In this document: positions 26,001 through 33,619 of the stretch, in pieces | How positions within the stretch are numbered: position 1 is the stretch's first letter | How the letters are laid out: every line of letters begins with the position of its first letter | From: JANPCX01 sp046049865 | GTDB taxonomy: Bacteria > Pseudomonadota > Gammaproteobacteria > Burkholderiales > Burkholderiaceae_C | Direction: 5' to 3' | DNA length: 64,000 bases | Assembly (NCBI GenBank): GCA_046049865.1 | Contig: JBJOQO010000006.1 | Span: forward strand, 1 to 64,000 | Notes under the pieces: model-generated | What the model saw: only the letters and a program-made list of their open reading frames with translations | Told to the model about the DNA's origin: nothing | Databases searched by the model: none | Position numbers and translations under genes: made by a program

Positions 26001-26539
26001 CGCACATGGGCTTCTTGGCCGGGCAGACCGGCACGTTGCAGCTCGATGTAGAGACGCTGCGGGAACAACGCGCTCAGTCGTTGGGCCAGGGTTTGAGCAC
26101 GTTCGACATCACGGGCCAGCAATGCCTGCCCGATCGCACCCATGTCAGCACCGGAGAGCGCGATCAAACCGCCGCTGAGTGAATCCAGCCAATCCCACTC
26201 CAACCACGCCTGGCTGCGCTGCTGGTTGGACAGCCAAGCCCGCGACAGCAACTCGCACAGGTTGAGGTAACCCTGTTTGTTTTGCACCAGCAGCAGCAAC
26301 CGTGAAGGCTGTTTCTCGCCGCCTTGGGGCTGCAGCCATACGTCAGCACCAATCAAGGGCTTGACACCGGCTTTGCGCGCCTTGCCATAGAACTTGACGG
26401 TGGCAAAAAGATTGCTCAGGTCGGTGATGGCCAAGGCGACTTGGCCGTCGGCAGCGGCAAGGGCCACGGCGTCGTCCACACGCAAGGTGCCATCAACAAC
26501 GGAAAACTCGGTATGGGTACGCAGGTGAACAAAGGCCAT
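23030..26539 (-). CDS. dnaE: DNA polymerase III subunit alpha
   Basis: DnaE is the replicative polymerase subunit. The 1169-residue length is typical of DnaE1. It begins with the PHP domain (F-V-H-L-R-T-H-T-E-F-S-V-V-D-G). The palm contains the catalytic aspartates in M-P-D-F-D-I-D-F. The fingers and tandem helix-hairpin-helix region follow, including G-Y-G-F-N-K-S-H-A-A-A-Y. An OB fold and a C-terminal domain end the protein. A TAAAAT hexamer at 26547-26552 (minus) ends 7 nt before the ATG. The gene is divergent from trhO, 64 bp apart. Confidence 0.97.
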   Translation of the reverse strand: MAFVHLRTHTEFSVVDGTLRVDDAVALAAADGQVALAITDLSNLFATVKFYGKARKAGVKPLIGADVWLQPQGGEKQPSRLLLLVQNKQGYLNLCELLSRAWLSNQQRSQAWLEWDWLDSLSGGLIALSGADMGAIGQALLARDVERAQTLAQRLSALFPQRLYIELQRAGLPGQEAHVRAATKLAAALQLPVVATHPIQFAEADDFEAHEARVCVAEGETLTNPRRVKHFTREQYFKTQAQMEALFADIPSAIANTLEIAKRCNLSLVLGKPQLPDFATPVQNGSPMPMADYFHLASHEGLDERLLQLYPDAAEREKQKPRYVERLDFEIKTILKMGFPGYFLIVADFIIWAKSHGCPVGPGRGSGAGSLVAYALKITDLDPLRYNLLFERFLNPDRVSMPDFDIDFCQANRDRVIDYVKQKYGRDAVSQIATFGTMAAKAALRDVGRVLGMGYGHVDGIAKLVPAPPGKSVTLARVPEQPDPGLIYARKESPEIEQREKNEEEVAELLSLAMRLEGVTRNIGMHAGGVLIAPGKITDFCPLYMQPGSDSAVSQFDKDDVESIGLVKFDFLGLATLTILEMAKDFIRARHADQKDFVLEGIPLNDRPAYQLMSEGKTVAVFQLESSGMQRMLKDAKPSVFEDIIALVALYRPGPMDLIPTFCARKHGREEVEYPHPLMREVLEETYGIMVYQEQVMQVAQRLGGYSLGGADLLRRAMGKKKLEEMVAHRATFAEGAAKNNIPEPKANEIFDLMEKFAGYGFNKSHAAAYALLAYQTAWLKVHYPAEFTAANMSVALDDTDKLKIFHDDALALGQRFEPPNINTGTSLFEPVADGVVRYGLAAVKGTGQSAVEAIVAARQEGGPFKSLFDFCARVDRGRINKRSVEALIKAGAFDLIEPNRASLVASIALAFEYGDTQAAHADQGGLFDFGDAHGASTQEPYLVSAPAWSIKERLTFEKAALGFYLSGHMFDQSAEEVRRFVKRKISDLIDTREPQLLAGIVSDLRVINGQRGRVAIFKLDDKSEPIESVVSEDLLNANKDLLKDDELLIVQGKVQPDRFSGGVRLNVTALWDLPTARCRFGKYLRIAVNGSAPPVADLVRGHPVRQVNTEEGVLSHGLSVRLQLQRANVAAEIDLGEDARFFPSDQALDDWRARAHGGQALVVYEGSQ

Positions 26540-26603
26540 AGCGGCGATTTTAGGAGCCCAAGCTCAGAGGCCCGCAACCGGCACGGCGAATAGAATCCCC
26601 CGC

Positions 26604-27350
26604 GTGAAAACCGTACTGAATATTTCTGCCTATCTGTTTGTTCAACTGGACGATACCGACGCCCTTTGTGAACGAATCAAATCCGAGGCATTGACGCGGC
26701 AACTGCTGGGCACCGTGCTGTTGGCTTCTGAGGGCATCAACTTGTTTCTGGCTGGTGCGCCCGAGGCCATTCACAGCATGGTGGACTGGTTGCGAATGGA
26801 CCCCCGACTGCAAGCGCTGGATCCGAAGGAAAGCTGGTCGGACAGCATCCCCTTCCGCAAGTTGCTCGTGAAGGTGAAAAACGAAATCATCCGCATGAAC
26901 CACCCGACCATCCGACCGCAAGCCGGGCGCGCGCCTGCGGTAGACCCCGCCACCCTCGCCCGCTGGTTGGATGCGGGCAGGGACGATGACGGCCGCCCCG
27001 TGGTGATGCTGGACACACGCAATGCCTTTGAAGTCGACCATGGTCGCTTCGAGCGCACGCTGGACTGGCGAATTGAAAAGTTCAGCGACTTCCCTGCCGC
27101 CATGTTGGCCCATCGCGAGGAGCTGCAAGGCAAAACCGTGGTGAGTTATTGCACCGGCGGCATCCGCTGCGAAAAAGCCGCCATCTACATGGCCGAGGCC
27201 GGCGTGGAAAACGTACTGCAGTTGGACGGCGGCATCTTGAAATACTTTGAACTGCAGGGCAGCCGACACTTCAGCGGCAACTGTTTTGTGTTTGATGAAC
27301 GCCGCGAGGTGGATTCCATGCTGCGCCCGAATCAGGTGGGTTCAGGCTAA
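26604..27350 (+). CDS. trhO: Rhodanese-domain tRNA uridine(34) hydroxylase, TrhO-like
   Basis: This 248-residue protein is of the YceA/TrhO type. An acylphosphatase-like N-terminal domain contains L-L-A-S-E-G-I-N. A rhodanese domain follows with D-T-R-N-x-F-E-V and the active-site loop S-Y-C-T-G-G-I-R-C-E-K (Cys183, with Cys189 nearby). E. coli TrhO makes 5-hydroxyuridine at position 34 of tRNAs using O2. Older names call it a sulfurtransferase. The start is GTG 26604. A TAGAAT hexamer ends 7 nt upstream. Confidence 0.88.
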   Translation: MKTVLNISAYLFVQLDDTDALCERIKSEALTRQLLGTVLLASEGINLFLAGAPEAIHSMVDWLRMDPRLQALDPKESWSDSIPFRKLLVKVKNEIIRMNHPTIRPQAGRAPAVDPATLARWLDAGRDDDGRPVVMLDTRNAFEVDHGRFERTLDWRIEKFSDFPAAMLAHREELQGKTVVSYCTGGIRCEKAAIYMAEAGVENVLQLDGGILKYFELQGSRHFSGNCFVFDERREVDSMLRPNQVGSG

Positions 27351-27358
27351 GGACGCCC

Positions 27359-28093
27359 TCAGGTAGGCGGTAGGGGCACGGCAGGCCCCTCATCCATCAC
27401 CGCCAACACATCGGAGTGGAACTCGCGCCGATACAGAATGCTCACCACCGTGAGCGTGCCCAGCATGAAGAGCCACGGTGAAATGAACCAGGCCATGGCA
27501 GCAAACGCAAAGTAGTACCCACGCAAGCCATCGTTGAAGGTCTCTGCGGCCAAACTCACGATGCGCCCCGCCTTGTCGGCAAACGCCTCGCGCGACAGGC
27601 CCAGCGCCTCGAATTGTTTGGCCTCTGGTGCCGACGCGACCATCAAAGCACCGAAAGTATATTGGCGCATGGACCAAGTGAATCGGAAGAAGGTGTACAC
27701 AAAGATCGCCAGCAGCACGATGATCTTCATGTCGAACACCAAATTCGACGTGCGCGCCGCAAAGGGAATTTCACGCACCAACTCGGTGGCTTTGTCTGTG
27801 ATGCCGAGCACTGCCACCAAACCACCAATGATGAGGATGGTGGTGGATGCAAAAAATGACGGGCTGGTAGAGAGGTTTTGCACCACCACACCATCAAGCA
27901 CCCGCACATCCCGGTAGGTGGTTTGCAGCATCCACTGGTGGCGGATGCGGTTGGTGCTGGCCAGAATTGACGGGCGGGTTTGCGCCCAGTGGCGGGCAAA
28001 CCAGGCGTAACCGGCCCAGCCACCCACAAACACGGCCATTGCCAACCAGTCCCAAAAGGGCAATACGCTGAAGATCGCTGCGGAAGTGTTCAT
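27359..28093 (-). CDS. DUF599 family integral membrane protein
   Basis: The 244-residue protein has about four transmembrane helices, at roughly residues 12-30, 75-95, 115-135 and 195-225. The family-like segment R-x-x-W-M-L-Q-T-T-Y-R-D-V-R-V-L-D lies after helix 1. DUF599 proteins are widespread in proteobacteria and have no established function. ATG 28091-28093 is chosen. A TACATT hexamer ends 6 nt before it. Its 3' end nearly meets that of trhO on the other strand. Confidence 0.85.
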   Translation of the reverse strand: MNTSAAIFSVLPFWDWLAMAVFVGGWAGYAWFARHWAQTRPSILASTNRIRHQWMLQTTYRDVRVLDGVVVQNLSTSPSFFASTTILIIGGLVAVLGITDKATELVREIPFAARTSNLVFDMKIIVLLAIFVYTFFRFTWSMRQYTFGALMVASAPEAKQFEALGLSREAFADKAGRIVSLAAETFNDGLRGYYFAFAAMAWFISPWLFMLGTLTVVSILYRREFHSDVLAVMDEGPAVPLPPT

Positions 28094-28175
28094 GGCCACA
28101 ATGTAGCAAGGCGCGGGCCAGCACAAGGAGGTGCCGTACCGCGCCCGATTTCAATTCGTGGCGACAACGTCCGCT

Positions 28176-28730
28176 TTACTTGTTCCAACGAACGGCAGCC
28201 GCAGCCACACGTGCGCCGAATTGTTTTGCGGTTTCCAGGTCGCCGGGGAGCATTTCGTCAACACTGGCATCCGATGGCGTGCTGGCCATGGCGCCAGCGA
28301 AAGAAGCCACATAGTTCAAATCATTGCGTGTGGCGGCCTTGCTGTTGCTTGGCATCATGCCCGTGCCCACCCAAATCATGCTGTGCTGCTGGGACAAGGT
28401 GAAAAGGTAGTGCAAGGTCGACAGCTTGTCGCCGTTCATCGATGCCGAGTTGGTGAAACCTGCGGCGATCTTGTCTTTCCAGCCTTGCGTGAACCAGGCC
28501 TTGCTTGACGCATCAGCAAACTTTTTGAACTGCCAGGACACGCTGCCCATGTAGGTGGGCGAGCCCATGATGATGGCGTCAGCCGCATTCAAACTGGCCC
28601 ATTGGGCATCGGTCAGGTTGCCTTCCTTGTCGATGGCAATCAACTCTCCCCCTGCCCCTTCGGCGACAGCCTGGGCCATGCGGGCGGTGTGGCCGTAACC
28701 ACTGTGAAAAACGATGGCGATCTTGCTCAT
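28176..28730 (-). CDS. Flavodoxin-fold NAD(P)H-dependent reductase, WrbA/NQO-like
   Basis: This 184-residue flavodoxin-like protein has the FMN phosphate loop V-F-H-S-G-Y-G-H-T-A and the segment I-M-G-S-P-T-Y-M-G. W-Q-F-K-K-F-A-D resembles WrbA-type NAD(P)H:quinone oxidoreductases. It probably reduces quinones by two electrons. AGGAG precedes the ATG. It is the last gene of a pirin-pirin-flavodoxin set transcribed divergently from a LysR regulator, which fits a role against quinone or electrophile stress. Confidence 0.85.
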   Translation of the reverse strand: MSKIAIVFHSGYGHTARMAQAVAEGAGGELIAIDKEGNLTDAQWASLNAADAIIMGSPTYMGSVSWQFKKFADASSKAWFTQGWKDKIAAGFTNSASMNGDKLSTLHYLFTLSQQHSMIWVGTGMMPSNSKAATRNDLNYVASFAGAMASTPSDASVDEMLPGDLETAKQFGARVAAAAVRWNK

Positions 28731-28798
28731 ATTGACTCCTGGGTTGGTCTATCAAAAGCACTAGAAAATGCACATGGGCTTTGATCAAACCCATGCGC

Positions 28799-29665
28799 TC
28801 AAAAAAAACCACTGGCTTCCAATGACCCCATTTCGCCGGTGCGGAAACGCTGGATCATGTCGGAGGCTTGCTCCGGCGTGTTGGCGATGAAGGGACCACG
28901 CGGAACAATGGGCTCGCCAATCGGCACGCCGGCCAGAAGCACCACATGGGCGTTCGATGGGCCTGCCTGCAAGCGCACGATGGCACCGTCGTCCGAGAAA
29001 CGCAGTGCATGGTGGGCGGCAACCTCGCCATCGGCCGTCACGAGTTCGCCTTGAACCACGATGGCGAAGGCGCGTTGCCCCCTCGACACGGGAATGTCTA
29101 TGCTGCCGCTTGCCGGCAAGTGGGCATCCAGCAACGTAACGGGCGTGTGAGCAGCCAAACGACGATGTTGCCCGGAGAAGTCGCCCTGCACCACACGCAC
29201 CCTGGCACCCGTTTCGGTGACGACGACCGGCACGTCGGCGGCACGCAATTGGAAAGCGACGGGTTCGGCGTCTTTGTCACTTGAACGTGAATTGATAAAG
29301 AGCTGCAAGCCATGGGCTGCTCGGCCTGTCTGGCTTGGCAACTCTTCGTGCAACATGCCGCGCCCGGCTTGCGTCCAGTGCAGGGCACCGGGTTCAATGT
29401 GGCAGGTGGTGCCCAGGGAGTCGCGGTTGTGGACGCCTCCCTCGCTGCCCTCGAACAAATAGGTCACTGCTGAAAACCCGGCATGCGGATGGGGAGCGAA
29501 GGTGGGCGTGGGCATGGTGAAGTGGTCCACCAAAACAAATGGATCCAGTGCGTGCAAGTCTTGCGGGTGCAGCAACCATGCACCGGAGCCTTCGTTGAAG
29601 GCATGCCAAGGCATGGCAAAAACCTGCGCTACCTGACGAATGGAATGGAGTTCAGCGCCGCACAT
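28799..29665 (-). CDS. Pirin family protein (first type)
   Basis: A 288-residue bicupin. The metal site motif H-P-H-A-G-F (from His59) and the downstream E-G-S-E-G-G-V-H-N-R-D-S-L-G segment identify the pirin family. T-Q-A-G-R-G-M-L-H-E-E supplies the remaining ligand region. Some pirins are quercetin dioxygenases or redox-sensing cofactors, but the role here is unknown. It lies 28 bp after the second pirin and 68 bp before the flavodoxin gene. Confidence 0.9.
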   Translation of the reverse strand: MCGAELHSIRQVAQVFAMPWHAFNEGSGAWLLHPQDLHALDPFVLVDHFTMPTPTFAPHPHAGFSAVTYLFEGSEGGVHNRDSLGTTCHIEPGALHWTQAGRGMLHEELPSQTGRAAHGLQLFINSRSSDKDAEPVAFQLRAADVPVVVTETGARVRVVQGDFSGQHRRLAAHTPVTLLDAHLPASGSIDIPVSRGQRAFAIVVQGELVTADGEVAAHHALRFSDDGAIVRLQAGPSNAHVVLLAGVPIGEPIVPRGPFIANTPEQASDMIQRFRTGEMGSLEASGFF

Positions 29666-29693
29666 CAGCAGGTCCTTTTTTTTGGGAGGTAGA

Positions 29694-30395
29694 TCAAGCT
29701 GTCAAATCGAACACCAGCACTTCGGCATCGACGCCTTGGCTCAAGGTCAAAATGGTCTCACCTTCCAGCTTGAGTGCATCGCCCCCTTCGAGTCTGTGCC
29801 CATTGACGCTAAGTTGACCGCGCACCACGTGGACATAGGCCTTACGCGCTGAGTTCAATTCCAACCGCGCGGACTCCGCCCCATCGAACAAACCCGCGTG
29901 GAGCGCTGCGTTGGCATGCAGGCGGACCGAACCTTCGCGCCCATCGTTGCTGGCGACCAAACGCAGACGGCCACGTTTCTCAGCAGCTTCAAAGTGTTTT
30001 TGCTCGTAGCCAGGCTCAATGCCGAAATCATTGGGTTGAATCCAGATTTGCAAGAAGTGCGTGGTTTGTTTCGGTGCATGGTTTTGTTCACTGTGGCGCA
30101 CGCCGCTGCCCGCGCTCATACGCTGCACATCACCCGGCAAAATGCTGGTGCCATTGCCCAGGCTGTCTTTGTGGCCCAGCGCTCCGTCCAACACGTAGCT
30201 GATGATTTCCATATCGCGGTGGCCATGGGTGCCAAACCCGGTGCCCGCAGCAATGCGGTCTTCGTTGATGACACGCAAATTGCCAAAACCCATATGGGCT
30301 TCGTCCAGGTAGTCGGCAAAAGAAAAGCTGTGAAAACTTTTGAGCCAACCGTGGTCCGCGAAACCACGGTCGCTGGATTTGCGCAACGTCATCAT
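29694..30395 (-). CDS. Pirin family protein (YhhW-like)
   Basis: A 233-residue bicupin with F-S-F-A-D-Y, then G-T-H-G-H-R-D-M-E-I-I-S-Y-V-L-D-G-A-L. This includes the metal-binding His57, His59 and Glu63. S-G-V-R-H-S-E-Q-N carries the last ligand pair. It most resembles E. coli YhhW, a quercetinase in vitro. AAGGAG precedes ATG 30393-30395, and a second ATG follows directly. It is the first gene of the operon divergent from the LysR gene. Confidence 0.9.
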   Translation of the reverse strand: MMTLRKSSDRGFADHGWLKSFHSFSFADYLDEAHMGFGNLRVINEDRIAAGTGFGTHGHRDMEIISYVLDGALGHKDSLGNGTSILPGDVQRMSAGSGVRHSEQNHAPKQTTHFLQIWIQPNDFGIEPGYEQKHFEAAEKRGRLRLVASNDGREGSVRLHANAALHAGLFDGAESARLELNSARKAYVHVVRGQLSVNGHRLEGGDALKLEGETILTLSQGVDAEVLVFDLTA

Positions 30396-30428
30396 GGTGA
30401 AAATCTCCTTCTGTGCAGGGCAGGCTTC

Positions 30429-30448
30429 GTTGCTCGCCGAGACGCAAC
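30429..30448. promoter_or_regulatory. LysR-type dyad between the pirin operon and its divergent regulator
   Basis: GTTGC and GCAAC form a perfect 5-bp inverted repeat with a 10-bp spacer, centred about 44 bp upstream of the pirin start and 68 bp upstream of the LysR start. LysR proteins typically bind T-N11-A type dyads in such divergent regions. The match is by form only. Confidence 0.4.
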
Positions 30449-30506
30449 TGTAGGCACTGCACCAAAATGCCGGGCTGCGCTGCATTGAAGACCTCGTTCA
30501 AATAAG

Positions 30507-31523
30507 ATGAACGGCCAACTGAATCCCCCCACCATGACCCCACGCCACCTCGCACTGACTCCAGAAGCCCTGTCCATGGTGGACGCCATCGCACGCACGG
30601 GCAGTTTTGCCGCCGCTGCACGCGAACTGGGCAAAGTGCCGTCGGCACTGACTTACAGCGTGCGCCAGTTGGAAGAAGCGCTGGATGTGCTGCTCTTTGA
30701 CCGCTCCTCGCGCCAAGCCCAGTTCACTGCTGCAGGTCTTGAACTGTTGAACGAAGGTCGCCGTTTACTGGCCCAAATGGACACGATGGCCCACCGCGTG
30801 CGTCGGGTGGCCACCGGCTGGGAGACCGAACTCACCGTGGCAGTGGACGGCGTGATGTCGCAAGTGACCGTGTTTGAGTTGTGCGAAGCGTTTTTTGCGC
30901 TGTGCGACCAAACCCGTGCTGACAACATGGCGCCGGGCACGCGGCTGCGGCTGCGCACCGAGGTCTTGGCAGGCACATGGGAAGCTGTCTCTTCGGGGCA
31001 AGCCGACTTGGCCATAGGCGTGGCCACCAACACCCAAACCCTGCCCCCACCGGGTGTACAAGTGGCCTCCCTGGGCAGCATGGCTTTTGTATTTGCAGTC
31101 GCACCGCACCACCCCTTGGCCAGCATCACGGGTCCGCTGAGTGATGTCGACATCCTTCGCCACCGCGCGGTGGCCGTGGCTGACTCGGCCAAACAACTCT
31201 CGCCCATCACCTTCAACCTGCTGCCGGGACAGGACGTGCTGACGGTCAGCAGCATGCCGGCCAAGTTAGAAGCCCAACTGCGCTGCATGGGCTGCGGTTT
31301 TTTGCCTGAAGCCCTGGCCCGGCCCCACATTGACGCAGGCCGTTTGATCGTCAAAGAAGTGCAACGCCCTCGGCACAGCGCAGAGTTTGGCTACGCTTGG
31401 CGGGCCACGTCCAATCAAGGCGCGTCCTTGGGACTGGGCTTGCAATGGTGGCTCCAACAGTTGCAAAGCCCGACAACACAAAAAGCGCTGCTGGAGCGGC
31501 ACAGCAGCCAGTGGAGCTGCTGA
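30507..31523 (+). CDS. LysR family transcriptional regulator
   Basis: This 338-residue regulator has an N-terminal winged helix-turn-helix (A-I-A-R-T-G-S-F-A-A-A-A-R-E-L-G, then Y-S-V-R-Q-L-E-E-A-L). A type 2 periplasmic-binding-like effector domain follows. It is divergent from two pirins and a flavodoxin-like reductase, the likely targets. E. coli shows the comparable yhaJ-yhaK (LysR-pirin) arrangement. An alternative ATG at 30534 would remove nine residues. Confidence 0.92.
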   Translation: MNGQLNPPTMTPRHLALTPEALSMVDAIARTGSFAAAARELGKVPSALTYSVRQLEEALDVLLFDRSSRQAQFTAAGLELLNEGRRLLAQMDTMAHRVRRVATGWETELTVAVDGVMSQVTVFELCEAFFALCDQTRADNMAPGTRLRLRTEVLAGTWEAVSSGQADLAIGVATNTQTLPPPGVQVASLGSMAFVFAVAPHHPLASITGPLSDVDILRHRAVAVADSAKQLSPITFNLLPGQDVLTVSSMPAKLEAQLRCMGCGFLPEALARPHIDAGRLIVKEVQRPRHSAEFGYAWRATSNQGASLGLGLQWWLQQLQSPTTQKALLERHSSQWSC

Positions 31524-31528
31524 GCCAC

Positions 31529-32422
31529 ATGCCCTCCTCGGCGTCCTATGTGGGCCGTTTCGCGCCCTCACCCACCGGTCCTTTGCACGCGGGCTCCTTG
31601 GTCGCGGCCCTGGCCAGTTGGTTGGATGCCAAAGCCCATGGAGGTCGATGGTTGGTGCGCATCGAAGACGTGGACACACCGCGCTGCGTGGAAGGTGCTG
31701 CTGAACTCATCCTGTCGCAAGTCGCTGCCTGTGGTTTGTTGCCTGACGAGCAGCCATGGTTTCAGTCGCAACGCGGTGCGGCCTACCAGCGTGCGCTGGA
31801 TCAACTCCACACCGCCGGCGCCACCTACCCCTGTGCCTGCAGCCGAAAAGACATCCAAACGTACTGGTTGTCGCGCGGCCAACAAGCACCTCGCCATGCC
31901 GAGTGGGTGTACCCCGGCACCTGCCGTAGCGGCTTGCACGGCCGCACTGCACGTGCCGTGCGGCTGCGCTGCGGCACCCCGGAACACCCGTTGATCGTGC
32001 AATGGACAGACCGCCGCTTGGGCGAACAAGTGCAGAACATCAGCGCCGAAGTGGGTGACTTTGTTCTCAAACGCGCCGATGGCCTGTGGGCCTACCAACT
32101 CGCCGTGGTGGTCGACGATGCCGCCCAAGGCATCACCCATGTCGTGCGCGGCGAAGACCTGGCCGACAACACGCCGCGCCAACTTCATTTGCAGCGACAA
32201 CTCGGGCTGCCCACACCGCTCTACTTGCACACGCCATTGGTGTTGGACGCGACGGGCGAAAAATTGTCCAAGAGCAGTGACGCCCCCTCGCTGAATCCTG
32301 GTGTGGAGGCGGTGCAACAGGCTTTGAAGGTATTGGGCCTCCCTGTAGAGCACCCGGTGTTGTCGGACTTGTTGGTCGCGGCCGTCCAGGCATGGAGCGT
32401 TGTATGTTGGAAAAACCCGTGA
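31529..32422 (+). CDS. gluQ: Glutamyl-Q tRNA(Asp) synthetase
   Basis: This truncated class I GluRS paralogue attaches glutamate to queuosine at position 34 of tRNA(Asp). The 297-residue protein lacks the anticodon-binding domain. It has the HIGH-like F-A-P-S-P-T-G-P-L-H-A-G-S, the zinc-binding cysteines in Y-P-C-A-C-S-R and G-T-C-R-S-G, and the KMSKS-like K-L-S-K-S. ATG 31529 lies 5 bp after the LysR stop, so the two genes are probably cotranscribed. Confidence 0.95.
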   Translation: MPSSASYVGRFAPSPTGPLHAGSLVAALASWLDAKAHGGRWLVRIEDVDTPRCVEGAAELILSQVAACGLLPDEQPWFQSQRGAAYQRALDQLHTAGATYPCACSRKDIQTYWLSRGQQAPRHAEWVYPGTCRSGLHGRTARAVRLRCGTPEHPLIVQWTDRRLGEQVQNISAEVGDFVLKRADGLWAYQLAVVVDDAAQGITHVVRGEDLADNTPRQLHLQRQLGLPTPLYLHTPLVLDATGEKLSKSSDAPSLNPGVEAVQQALKVLGLPVEHPVLSDLLVAAVQAWSVVCWKNP

Positions 32423-33543
32423 ATAAAACCCTGCGCAGTCCACTGAACGTCGCATGGAAGGTGCAGAAGTTCCGCTGGCGCATGGCGTTCAGCGCGAGGG
32501 CTCCTGCACTACCCGGCCAAGCAAGCACGGACGAACTGCAGCAGCTGGTCAACCAACAAACCGCCGCGTGGAAAGCCCGACCGCTCTTGACGCCCGAAAA
32601 ACTGACACAGGCTTTGCGTGAACTCAATGCGCAATCCACCAGCGTCTTTATTGTGTCGATTCGAGGCCAAAAAGTGCGCCTGTGGGAGAAACGTCAGTTC
32701 TCTTTCCCTGCCGACGAAGCCCAATTTCGAATGGCAGAGCAACAAAGTTTCTTGAAACGCGCCATGTTGTACCGCGCATTTTTTGAGGCTGTCCTAAGCC
32801 GAGCGCGAGCCCGCTTTTCTCTCGACTTTGCACTGGACGTGACTGACCTCCCCCAGGACTCCCCCAATCTGCCCATCTTCAGCTTTCAAAAGCGGCGCGG
32901 TGCACACAACCCGCTGCTGCCCGATGTCGATTTTTTTCACAGCAAGTGGTACCAGAAAGAACACGATGCCCTCGACTATCAAGCCAAGACGAACACCGCG
33001 TGTTTTGTGGGATCCTCCACTGGCGACTGGCACACGGTGGAGAGCATTCGCAAGTTAGAGTCAAGGCGCTTGCAGATGGCGAACCACTTTCACCAGCATC
33101 CGAGCGTGACCTTTTTGATCGCCAATGCCACGCAGTGCCTGTCGGAAGAGGCCAAAACTTTGCTCATGGAGCAACCTTACTTTTCCAGCCACGTCAGTTG
33201 GGAAGAACAACTGCGCCATCGTTTTCTCATCGTGATGGACGGAAACGGGGCCACATGCTCACGTTTGGTCAAAGGCCTGATGAGTAACAGCGTGGTGGTC
33301 AAATTCGACTCACCCCACGAGCTGTACTATTTTTCCGCGCTTGAGCCAGGGCGCGACCACCTGCTGATTGAAAAAGAGGCAGATCTGGAACGCATTCTGG
33401 AGCGGGAGGCCACTCATCCTGGATCGTTCAATGAGACCGCACAACACGGCCAACAGTTCGCCAAAAAGTATCTAACGATGACGAGTGTGATGGACTACAC
33501 GGCCCTGCTGCTGAAATCCTTCGCGGCACTGAACCGTGTTTGA
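32392..33543 (+). CDS. GT90-type (CAP10-like) sugar transferase
   Basis: This 383-residue protein resembles the Glyco_transf_90 family of LPS or capsule-modifying sugar transferases. Supporting segments are C-F-V-G-S-S-T-G-D-W, the R-F-L-I-V-M-D-G-N-G-A-T-C-S-R-L acceptor/donor-site block, and V-V-V-K-F-D-S-P-H-E-L-Y-Y-F. A final region fits the family end (E-K-E-A-D-L-E-R-I-L). There is no signal peptide, so it is probably cytoplasmic. The start overlaps gluQ by about 31 bp; ATG 32404 is the alternative. The link to gluQ looks accidental rather than functional. Confidence 0.75.
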   Translation: MERCMLEKPVNKTLRSPLNVAWKVQKFRWRMAFSARAPALPGQASTDELQQLVNQQTAAWKARPLLTPEKLTQALRELNAQSTSVFIVSIRGQKVRLWEKRQFSFPADEAQFRMAEQQSFLKRAMLYRAFFEAVLSRARARFSLDFALDVTDLPQDSPNLPIFSFQKRRGAHNPLLPDVDFFHSKWYQKEHDALDYQAKTNTACFVGSSTGDWHTVESIRKLESRRLQMANHFHQHPSVTFLIANATQCLSEEAKTLLMEQPYFSSHVSWEEQLRHRFLIVMDGNGATCSRLVKGLMSNSVVVKFDSPHELYYFSALEPGRDHLLIEKEADLERILEREATHPGSFNETAQHGQQFAKKYLTMTSVMDYTALLLKSFAALNRV

Positions 33544-33619
33544 TCCGACCCTGTTTGAGGTAGTACGACGGTGGCAAATGTATTTGTAGAGGCGTCGTCT
33601 GTGGCCAACAAAGCGGCGT

